From Cellulomonas sp. C5510 (lineage in GTDB: Bacteria > Actinomycetota > Actinomycetes > Actinomycetales > Cellulomonadaceae), in NCBI RefSeq assembly GCF_019797765.1, contig NZ_CP081862.1:3534001-3598000 (forward strand): a stretch of DNA of 64,000 bases, written 5' to 3'. Each line of letters begins with the position of its first letter. The stretch's first letter is position 1. Both the position numbers and the translations under genes were made by a program. Under the pieces are notes generated by a model. The model ran no database searches. It worked only from the letters and a program-made list of their open reading frames with translations, and was not told the origin of the DNA. Shown piece after piece: positions 24,403 through 31,503 of the stretch.

Positions 24403-25425
24403 ATGACGCGCAGGGGTGCGGTGACGCTGCAGGAGGTGGCGCGGGTCGCCGGGGTGTCCCCGAGGACCGTGTCGAACGTCGTCAACGGCTACGAGCACGT
24501 CGCGCCCCGCACCCGGGAGCACGTGCAGGCGGTGGTGGACGCGCTGGGCTACCGCGCGAACACCGCTGCGCGGGCGATGCGCACCGGCCGGACCGGCCTG
24601 CTCGGCCTCGTGGTGCCCGCGCTCGACCAGCCCTACTTCGCCGAGCTCGCCCGCGCGGTGGTGCGCGAGGCCACCGGGGCCGGGTTCACCGTCGTCGTGG
24701 ACCAGACCGACGGCGACCCCGACCGCGAGCGCGAGCTGCTGCGCCAGGGCCCGCGCGGGGCGATGTTCGACGGGCTCGTGCTCAGCCCCCTCGCCCTCAG
24801 CCGGCGCGACCTGCTCGACGCCGACCCCGGCCGCCCGGTCGTGCTGCTGGGCGAGCGGACCGTGGACACCGCCTTCGACCACGTGCACATCGACAACGTC
24901 GCGGCCGCGCGCGAGGCGACGGAGCACCTCGTGGGGCTGGGGCGCCGACGGGTCGCCGCCATCGGCCTGCAGACCGAGGCGCAGACGGGGCGGCAGCGCG
25001 CCGAGGGGTTCATGATCGCGCTCGCCGAGGCCGGCCTGCCCGCGCACCCCCGGCTGCTGCGGTACGTCGAGGCGTACGACCGGGCGTCCGGGTTCGCGGA
25101 GATGACCGCCCTGCTGGACGAGGACCAGCGCCCCGACGCGGTGTTCTGCTTCAACGACATGCTCGCCGTCGGTGCCCTGCGGGCGTGCCTGCTGCGCGGC
25201 GTGCGGGTGCCGCAGGACATCGCGCTCATGGGCTTCGACGACGTCGAGGAGGTCCGGTACCTCACGCCGGCGCTGAGCACCGTCCGCCCGGACCGGGACG
25301 AGATCGCCCGCGTCGCGGTGGCCCGGCTGGTCGCGCAGCTCGACCGGCGACCGGCCGGGCCGCCGGCCGGCCAGGACGTGACCGTGGCGCACGCGCTCGT
25401 CCTGCGGGAGTCGACGGGCGTCTGA
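24403..25425 (+). CDS. LacI-family regulator of the GH1/GH2 sugar locus
   Basis: A 340-residue repressor with an N-terminal LacI helix-turn-helix (VTLQEVARVAGVSPRTVSNV) and hinge helix, followed by a periplasmic-binding-like sensor domain (LLGLVVPALDQPYFAELARA, CFNDMLAVGALRACL, MGFDDVEEVRYLTPALSTVR). It should bind the TTGCARCGTGGCAA sites and release them when sugar is present. Those sites control the divergent transporter operon, its own gene and the GH2 gene downstream. Confidence 0.93.
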   Translation: MTRRGAVTLQEVARVAGVSPRTVSNVVNGYEHVAPRTREHVQAVVDALGYRANTAARAMRTGRTGLLGLVVPALDQPYFAELARAVVREATGAGFTVVVDQTDGDPDRERELLRQGPRGAMFDGLVLSPLALSRRDLLDADPGRPVVLLGERTVDTAFDHVHIDNVAAAREATEHLVGLGRRRVAAIGLQTEAQTGRQRAEGFMIALAEAGLPAHPRLLRYVEAYDRASGFAEMTALLDEDQRPDAVFCFNDMLAVGALRACLLRGVRVPQDIALMGFDDVEEVRYLTPALSTVRPDRDEIARVAVARLVAQLDRRPAGPPAGQDVTVAHALVLRESTGV

Positions 25426-25460
25426 CGCCGAGCGGGGGGGCAGCGGTGTGACACGCGGCT

Positions 25461-25474
25461 TTGCAACGTGGCAA
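25461..25474 (+). promoter_or_regulatory. LacI operator copy 3, in front of the GH2 gene
   Basis: An exact copy of TTGCAACGTGGCAA, 39 bases before the GH2 ATG. It places that gene in the same regulon as the divergent operon. Confidence 0.75.
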
Positions 25475-25513
25475 CATGGTTCGACCACTTGCTCCAGCGA
25501 CAGAAGGACCGCC

Positions 25514-27322
25514 ATGACGACGACGTCAGCACCCGCGACGGGTCTGCACCCCCGGCCCCAGCTCGTCCGGCCCGACCGGTGGTGGTCGCTGGACGGCCCG
25601 TGGCGGTTCGCGTTCGACGACGCGGACGCGGGCTGGCGGGCCCGCTGGTACGGCACCGGCGCGGACGCGCCGTTCGACCGCGAGATCGTCGTGCCGTTCC
25701 CGCCCGAGTCCGAGGCCTCCGGGATCGCCGACCACGGCGACCACGCCGCCCTCTGGTACCGGCGCACGTTCGCGGTCCCCGCCGCGCTCGGCAGCGACCG
25801 CCTCCTGCTGCACCTCGGTGCCGTCGACCACGAGGCCGACGTCTGGGTCGACGGCCGGCACGCCGTGCGGCACGAGGGCGGGCAGACCCCGTTCACCGTG
25901 GACGTCACCGACCTGCTCGACCCGGACCTGGCGCCGGACGCGCACGTCGTCGTCGTCCGGGCGACGGACGACCGCACCGACGTCGAGCAGCCGCGCGGCA
26001 AGCAGGACTGGCAGCGCGAGCAGCACGCGATCTGGTACCACCGCACGTCCGGGATCTGGCGCACCGTGTGGCTCGAGCAGGTGCCCGCGGTCGCCGTCGG
26101 CTCGCTGACCTGGCGGCCCGACGTGCCCGCCGCCCGCGTGGCGGTGCAGGTGCGGCTGCGCGCGGCCGCTCCGGCGGGCACCCGGGTGCGCGTGCGGCTC
26201 CGCCGCGGGGACACCGAGGTCGGGGCGGCCGAGGTGCCCGTCGTCGGCTCGCTCGCGGACGTCGTCGTGCCGCTGCCCGTTCAGCACAACGGCCAGGCGT
26301 ACGAGCAGCTGCTCTGGTCGCCCGACCACCCCGTGCTGCTCGACGCCGACGTGGTGCTCGTCGACGCCGCGGGGGCCGAGCTCGACCGGGTCGACGCGTA
26401 CTGCGGCCTGCGCTCCGTGGCCGTCGAGGGCGACCAGCTGCTGCTCAACGACCGCCCGTTCACCGTCCGCGCCGTCCTGGAGCAGGGCTACTGGCCGCAG
26501 TCGCACCTCACCGCGCCGAGCCCGGAGGCGCTGCGCGCGGAGGTCGAGCTCGCGCTGGCGCTCGGGTTCAACACCGTGCGCGTCCACCAGAAGGTCGCCG
26601 ACCCGCGCTACCTGTACTGGTGCGACGTGCTGGGGCTCGCCGTCTGGGGCGAGACCGCCGGGGCCTACCGGTTCTCCGACGAGGCCGTCGCCCAGCTCAC
26701 GCGCGACTGGCTCGACGTGGTCCGCCGGGACGTGTCGCACCCGTGCGTGATCGCCTGGGTGCCGTTCAACGAGTCCTGGGGCGTCCAGCACATCGCCCAC
26801 GACCCCGCGCAGCAGGCGTACAGCCGCGCCCTGACCGAGCTCACGCGGGCGCTCGACCCGACCCGGCCCGTCATCTCCAACGACGGCTGGGAGCACACGG
26901 CGTCCGACCTGCTGACCGTCCACGACTACGCCGCCACCGGGGACGTGCTGCGCGAGCGCTACGGCGACGCCGCCGCGGTCGCCCGCACGGTCGCCGGGAT
27001 CGGGCCCGCGGGCCGGCGGATGTGGGTCGGCGGCCCGGCGCCCGAGCCCGGCACCATCCCCGTGCTGCTCTCGGAGTTCGGCGGCGTCTCGTTCGCGCCC
27101 GGCGCGCCCGAGGGCTCGTGGGGGTACTCGGAGGCGCGAAGCCCCGAGGACCTCGAGGCCCGGCTGACGGACCTGCTCGGCGCCGTCCGGGCGTCCACCG
27201 CGCTGCGGGGGTACTGCTACACCCAGCTCACCGACACCGGCCTCGAGACGAACGGCCTGTGCACCGCGGACCGCGAACCCAAGCTCCCGGTCGAGACCCT
27301 GCGCCGCCTCTTCGGGGCCTGA
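25514..27322 (+). CDS. Glycoside hydrolase family 2 protein (beta-galactosidase/glucuronidase type)
   Basis: A 602-residue intracellular enzyme with the GH2 layout: a sugar-binding jelly-roll domain (WWSLDGPWRFAF, RLLLHLGAVDHEADVWVDGR), an Ig-like domain, and a TIM barrel. The acid/base is in WVPFNESWG (Glu about 419) and the nucleophile in LLSEFGGVSF (Glu about 521). There is no signal peptide. It is shorter than LacZ and lacks the C-terminal domains, like many GH2 enzymes of actinomycetes. The start follows AGAAGGA. The shared operator implies that it acts on the same imported glycoside as the GH1 enzyme, or on its breakdown product. Confidence 0.9.
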   Translation: MTTTSAPATGLHPRPQLVRPDRWWSLDGPWRFAFDDADAGWRARWYGTGADAPFDREIVVPFPPESEASGIADHGDHAALWYRRTFAVPAALGSDRLLLHLGAVDHEADVWVDGRHAVRHEGGQTPFTVDVTDLLDPDLAPDAHVVVVRATDDRTDVEQPRGKQDWQREQHAIWYHRTSGIWRTVWLEQVPAVAVGSLTWRPDVPAARVAVQVRLRAAAPAGTRVRVRLRRGDTEVGAAEVPVVGSLADVVVPLPVQHNGQAYEQLLWSPDHPVLLDADVVLVDAAGAELDRVDAYCGLRSVAVEGDQLLLNDRPFTVRAVLEQGYWPQSHLTAPSPEALRAEVELALALGFNTVRVHQKVADPRYLYWCDVLGLAVWGETAGAYRFSDEAVAQLTRDWLDVVRRDVSHPCVIAWVPFNESWGVQHIAHDPAQQAYSRALTELTRALDPTRPVISNDGWEHTASDLLTVHDYAATGDVLRERYGDAAAVARTVAGIGPAGRRMWVGGPAPEPGTIPVLLSEFGGVSFAPGAPEGSWGYSEARSPEDLEARLTDLLGAVRASTALRGYCYTQLTDTGLETNGLCTADREPKLPVETLRRLFGA

Positions 27323-27381
27323 CGCCCCGGCCCTCTCTGCCTGTCCCCCGGCTCCCGTCCCCCACTCCGCCCCCGTGGGGA

Positions 27382-27438
27382 CGTTCGGATCCGTTCGCAC
27401 CGGCACGCCCGGCGCGCCGGTGCGAACGGATCCGAACG
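27382..27438. terminator. Very strong hairpin, 23-base perfect arms
   Basis: Arms at 27382-27404 and 27416-27438 are perfectly complementary (each contains GGATCCGTTCGCACC or its complement) with an 11-base loop. It lies 60 bases after the GH2 gene. No T-tract follows; it could be a terminator or a member of an interspersed palindrome family. Confidence 0.6.
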
Positions 27439-27522
27439 GGGCCTCGTGGGGCGGGAGGGCGGGGACGCGCTGCCGCGCTGAACCCGCCCCGCGGGGCGGA
27501 GCACGTCGGTACCGTGGCGCGC

Positions 27523-28089
27523 ATGCGACGCACGACCGGCGAGACGCTGCTCGGGCTGGTCGCCGCGGGGTTCGCGGCGACCGGGCTGGCCTACGCGCTC
27601 AACGGCCTCACCCGGCACGACGCGCAGCCCCTGGTCACGCTGACCGACGCCGCGCACCCGCCGCTGCCGGACAACCACGTCGAACGCCTGGCCGGGCCGC
27701 TCGCCCGGGTCTGGGTCGGGGACCTCACGCGACCCGAGGCGTCCCTCGCCCGGGTCGGTCTGTGGGGCCCGCTGCTGCTCACGGCGCTGCTCGTCGGCCT
27801 GCTCGCGCTGCACGTCGGGCGCACCGACCGGCGGGGGTCCTGGCGCCTCGTCGCGCCCGGGCCGTACCTGACCGCGGCCGCCGTCACGAGCGTCGTCCTG
27901 GCGGTCGCCCAGCCGCTGCTGCAGCGGGTCGGCGCCGAGGTCGCGCTCGCGAGCATCGGGGCGCCGCCCGGGTACGTGCCCCACACCTCCGTGCCCTGGG
28001 GGTGGCCGGCGCTGGCCGCGGCGCTGCTGCTGGGGACGCAGCTCACCCGGCGGCGGGTCGCCCGGCCCGCCGTGTCACCGCGCGTCTGA
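27523..28089 (+). CDS. Membrane protein of unknown function
   Basis: A 188-residue protein with three or four predicted membrane helices (LLGLVAAGFAATGLAYAL at the start, then VGLWGPLLLTALLVGLLAL, TAAAVTSVVLAVAQPLL and ALAAALLLG). An extracytoplasmic loop of about 50 residues lies between helices 1 and 2. The ATG lacks a clear ribosome site; GTG three codons earlier is an alternative. The 3' end overlaps the convergent membrane-protein gene by 15 bases. I do not recognise the family. Confidence 0.7.
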   Translation: MRRTTGETLLGLVAAGFAATGLAYALNGLTRHDAQPLVTLTDAAHPPLPDNHVERLAGPLARVWVGDLTRPEASLARVGLWGPLLLTALLVGLLALHVGRTDRRGSWRLVAPGPYLTAAAVTSVVLAVAQPLLQRVGAEVALASIGAPPGYVPHTSVPWGWPALAAALLLGTQLTRRRVARPAVSPRV

Positions 28090-28707
28090 CCGCGCCGGAC
28101 CGGCCTCGTCGCCCGCCGCCGCGTCGCCCGCCGCCCGGCGCGGCGTGAACGTCTCCCACACCGGCCCGAACACGAGCCACGCCACGAGCACCAGCGTCGC
28201 CCGCCCGCCCCAGCCCAGCAGCACCTCCCGCTGCTCCGCCGCCGCCTCGCCCGGCCCCTGCGCGACGAGCAGCAGCACGCCGAGCACCGCGCAGGCCACC
28301 GCCCAGGCGAGCAGCACCCGGAGCCAGAGCGCCCACTCGTACCGGACGCGCGCCGGCCCGTGCCGCGGCGGCCGCACGGGCTCCGGCCCGCCGAAGAACC
28401 GGTGCGCGACCCAGGCGTCGACGGCGTGCACGGTCCGCTTGCCGAAGGCCACGGTGAACCCGAGGTAGAGCGCCGCGAGCCCGTGCGTCCACGTCGCCTC
28501 CGACCCCCGCAGCAGGTCCCCGACGGTGGCGACCAGCAGGACCACCTCGAGCAGGGGCTCGCACAGCAGCAGCGCCGTCGACAGGCGCCGGCGACGCAGC
28601 ACGTAGCGGGCGACGACCGCGGCGGCGAGGAACACCCAGAAGGCCACCTCGCACGCGACGACGAGCGCGGCGACCGGGTTCTCGCGGAGGGTCTCGATGA
28701 CGTCCAT
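28075..28707 (-). CDS. Membrane protein of unknown function
   Basis: A 210-residue protein with about five helices, rich in Val/Leu/Ala, with paired-Arg loops (YVLRRRRLS) and a conserved-looking WVAHRFFGGPEPV segment before the last two helices. The start begins MDVIETLRENPVAALVVACE. It is divergent from the histidine kinase gene. Related actinobacterial proteins of this shape are annotated only as integral membrane proteins. Confidence 0.75.
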   Translation of the reverse strand: MDVIETLRENPVAALVVACEVAFWVFLAAAVVARYVLRRRRLSTALLLCEPLLEVVLLVATVGDLLRGSEATWTHGLAALYLGFTVAFGKRTVHAVDAWVAHRFFGGPEPVRPPRHGPARVRYEWALWLRVLLAWAVACAVLGVLLLVAQGPGEAAAEQREVLLGWGGRATLVLVAWLVFGPVWETFTPRRAAGDAAAGDEAGPARSDAR

Positions 28708-28825
28708 GCCCGGCAGCGTCGCGTCGGCGGGGCACCGCGGGCGTCGCCCGACCGCACGATCCCGCCGCCCCGCGTCGTCCCTTCGGAGGACCCCGCCGCT
28801 CCCGGGCCGTGCTGGGATGGGCGTC

Positions 28826-30097
28826 ATGCCGTCCCTGCCCCGCCTCGACGACCGCGGCGTCGCGCTGCTGTACCTGGCCGCCGGGCTGCTGCTGCACGGC
28901 GCGGGGATCTCGGTGACGGGCGCCGCCGTCGCGGGCCCGGCCGGGTGGTGGCTGCACACCGTGCTGCTGCTGGTCGCGTGCGGCGCGCTGACCGCGAAGC
29001 GCCGGCACCCCGTCGCGGTGCTCGCGGTGGCGGCCGCGTGCGTGGTCGGCACCGTCCCCGCGGGCGGCGGGCTGGGCCTGCTGCTCGTACTGGTCGACGC
29101 CCTGTACAGCGCCGAGGTGCACGCCTCCGCGCGGGCCCGGCGCGCGCTGCACGCGGTCGTCGCGGCGCTCACCGTCGCGGCGCCCGCCGCCGTGTGGGCG
29201 ACGGGCGGCGGCCTGCGCGACGCCCTGGCGGCGGCGCTCCAGGCGGTCGCCGTCCTGGTCACGCCGCTGTGGTGGGGGTCGGACGTGCGGAGCCGGACCG
29301 AGCTCGCGGCGTCGGAGGCCGAGCGCGCGACGCTGGAGCGGGCGCGGGCGGACCTGGCGCGCGCCCACGCCGCGGACGTGCAGCGGATCGCCGACCTCGA
29401 CCGGGACGCCGCGGTGCGCGACGAGCGAGCGGGCATGGCGCGGGACCTGCACGACGTGGTGGCGAGCCGGCTGTCGGCCGTCGCCATCCACGCCGAGGCC
29501 GCGCTGTCCGGACCGCCCGATGCCGATCGCGACCGGGCGGCGCTCGCGGCCGTGCGCGCGGAGTCCGTCGCGTCGCTCGCCGAGATGCGCTCGATGATCC
29601 TCGTGCTGCGCGGCGCCGACCCCCGGGACGGTGCCACGGCCCCCGCCGGCCTCGACCGGCTGGGCGACCTGGTGACGACGGCGCGGCAGCGCGGGCTGGA
29701 CGTGCGGGTCGCCGCCGCGGTGCCCGAGCTGCCGGCGGTGGTCGACCACGCGGCCTACCGCATCGCCCGCGAGGCCCTGACGAACGCCGCCGCCCACGGC
29801 ACCGCGGGCGGCCGGGTGGACCTGCGCGTCGCGTCCGACGGGTCGGCTCTCGAGGTCGTGGTCGTCAACGGGCTGCCCGCCGCCGACGCGCCCACCCCCG
29901 CCGTCGCCTCCGCGCTCGGCTCGGGCACCGGCCTCGTGTCGATGGCGGAGCGCGCCCGCTCCCTGGGCGGCCGGTTCGCAGCGGGACCGGACGCGGCGGA
30001 CCGCTGGCGCGTGCACGCCGTCCTCCCGCTGGCGCCGGGCGCGCCCGCCGAGCCCGTGGCGCGGAGGACCGCCCACGCGGCGGGGGGTGCGCCGTGA
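28826..30097 (+). CDS. Two-component sensor histidine kinase, NarL/DesK type
   Basis: A 423-residue kinase. Four or five N-terminal helices form a membrane sensor without a large external domain. A coiled-coil linker (about 150-200) leads to a HisKA_3 dimerisation domain with the phospho-acceptor in ARDLHDVVASRLS (His about 208). The HATPase domain follows, with the N-box REALTNAAAH and a GTGLVSMAERARSLGG ATP lid. It phosphorylates the response regulator encoded next, whose GTG overlaps its stop. An ATG nine bases upstream is an equally possible start. The signal is unknown; compact sensors of this class often detect membrane stress. Confidence 0.9.
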   Translation: MPSLPRLDDRGVALLYLAAGLLLHGAGISVTGAAVAGPAGWWLHTVLLLVACGALTAKRRHPVAVLAVAAACVVGTVPAGGGLGLLLVLVDALYSAEVHASARARRALHAVVAALTVAAPAAVWATGGGLRDALAAALQAVAVLVTPLWWGSDVRSRTELAASEAERATLERARADLARAHAADVQRIADLDRDAAVRDERAGMARDLHDVVASRLSAVAIHAEAALSGPPDADRDRAALAAVRAESVASLAEMRSMILVLRGADPRDGATAPAGLDRLGDLVTTARQRGLDVRVAAAVPELPAVVDHAAYRIAREALTNAAAHGTAGGRVDLRVASDGSALEVVVVNGLPAADAPTPAVASALGSGTGLVSMAERARSLGGRFAAGPDAADRWRVHAVLPLAPGAPAEPVARRTAHAAGGAP

Positions 30098-30744
30098 CGG
30101 TCCGGGTGCTGCTGGCGGACGACCACGGGGCGATCCGCGCCGGCCTGCGCCTGATGCTCGAGCAGGCGGACGGCGTCACGGTGGTGGGCGAGGCGGCCGA
30201 CGGAGACACCGCGGTGGCGAACGCCCGGGCGCTGCGGCCCGACGTCGTGCTGATGGACATCCGGATGCCCGGCACGGACGGCATCGAGGCGACGCGGCGG
30301 ATCGTCGGCGAGGGGCTCGCGCAGGTGGTCGCGCTGACCACGTTCGACCTCGACGAGTACCTGTTCGGCGTGCTCCGGGCCGGGGCGGTCGGGTTCCTGC
30401 TGAAGTCCGTCGGCGCCGCCGAGCTCGTCGCCGCCGTGCGGCAGGTGGCGGCCGGCGACGGGGTGCTCGCCCCGGAGGTCACCCGGCGCGTGCTCGCGAG
30501 CGTCCCGGTGCCCGCCCCCGAGCCGGCCGCCCCCGACGCCCCGGGCCTCGGCCGGCTGACGGCCCGCGAGCGCGAGGTGCTCGTGCTGCTCGGCGAGGGA
30601 CGGTCGAACCAGCAGGTGGCGCAGGCGCTGACGGTGTCCGAGACCACGGCGAAGACGCACGTCAGCCGGGTGCTGGCGAAGCTGGGCTGCCGGACCCGCC
30701 TCGAGGCGGCCGCCGTCGCGCACCGCGCCGGCCTCGTGACGTGA
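30094..30744 (+). CDS. NarL-family response regulator
   Basis: A 216-residue regulator with a receiver domain (acidic pocket Asp9/Asp10, phospho-acceptor Asp55 in VVLMDIRMPG, Lys in FLLKSV) and a C-terminal LuxR-type helix-turn-helix (LTAREREVLVLLGEGRSNQQ, then SETTAKTHVSRVLAKLG). It is coupled to the kinase through a GTGA overlap. The immediate downstream tetR/mmpL genes are possible but unproven targets. Confidence 0.93.
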   Translation: MTVRVLLADDHGAIRAGLRLMLEQADGVTVVGEAADGDTAVANARALRPDVVLMDIRMPGTDGIEATRRIVGEGLAQVVALTTFDLDEYLFGVLRAGAVGFLLKSVGAAELVAAVRQVAAGDGVLAPEVTRRVLASVPVPAPEPAAPDAPGLGRLTAREREVLVLLGEGRSNQQVAQALTVSETTAKTHVSRVLAKLGCRTRLEAAAVAHRAGLVT

Positions 30745-30760
30745 GACACATCAGGCGCTT

Positions 30761-30790
30761 TGCACCCGGTGCACGCTTGCACTGAGTGCA
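30761..30790 (+). promoter_or_regulatory. Twin palindromic operators in front of tetR
   Basis: TGCACCCGGTGCA (30761-30773) and TGCACTGAGTGCA (30778-30790) are both perfect 13-base palindromes with centres 17 bases apart. The shared pattern TGCACYSRGTGCA suggests two TetR dimers bound side by side on the tetR/mmpL promoter. Confidence 0.7.
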
Positions 30791-30813
30791 GCCACGTGCC
30801 TACGGTCCTCCGC

Positions 30814-31452
30814 GTGACCGAGACCCCCGACCGGCGCTCCGCCGTCAAGGCGAGGTCCCGGCGCGCCATCCTGGAGGCCGCCGACGCCCTGCTCGTCGAG
30901 CACGGCGCTCCCGTGTTCAGCGTCGACGAGCTCGCGGAGCGCGCGGACGTCTCGAGGCGCACGGTGTTCAACCACTTCGGCTCGCTGGACGACGTCGTGC
31001 TGACCGTCTGCGCGGAGCGGCTCGGGCAGGTGATCGCCGAGGTCGAGCTCGCGGCGACGCGGACGCCGGTGGGCGACGGCTCCCGCGCGTCGATGTTCGA
31101 CGAGCTCGCCGAGACCCTGCGCGGCGCCGACCTGCCCGCCCCCGTCACCTACCTCGCGAACGCCCTCGGCCCCCTGGCCCAGGGCGACGACCCCCGCGCC
31201 GCGGCGCTCGCCCAGCAGGCGTTCGCGCGGGTCGCGGACCACCTCGTGGACGAGCTGCTGCGCCGCTACCCCCACGTCGACCCGCTCGACGCGCGGCTCC
31301 TCGTGACCTCGCTGGTGCACGGCGTCGGCGTCATCGCCATGCACTGGTGCACCACCACCGACCCCGCCGCGCCCGACGCGCGCGCGGCGTGGGACGCCCT
31401 CGTCGACCGGCTCATCGAGAACGTCCGAGCCGGCTACATGCCGGAGCACTGA
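30814..31452 (+). CDS. TetR-family transcriptional regulator
   Basis: A 212-residue regulator with the N-terminal TetR helix-turn-helix (RRAILEAADALLVEHG, then FSVDELAERADVSRRTVFNH and FGSLDDVV). A helical ligand-binding domain follows. An upstream in-frame ATG at 30760 falls inside the operator palindromes, so the GTG start is preferred. It is followed 51 bases later by an MmpL transporter gene in the same direction, the usual arrangement for a pump repressor. Confidence 0.92.
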   Translation: MTETPDRRSAVKARSRRAILEAADALLVEHGAPVFSVDELAERADVSRRTVFNHFGSLDDVVLTVCAERLGQVIAEVELAATRTPVGDGSRASMFDELAETLRGADLPAPVTYLANALGPLAQGDDPRAAALAQQAFARVADHLVDELLRRYPHVDPLDARLLVTSLVHGVGVIAMHWCTTTDPAAPDARAAWDALVDRLIENVRAGYMPEH

Positions 31453-31503
31453 CGCCCCGCACTCCCACCCACCACAGCGCAGAGACAGGGACGGACACCG
31501 GAC

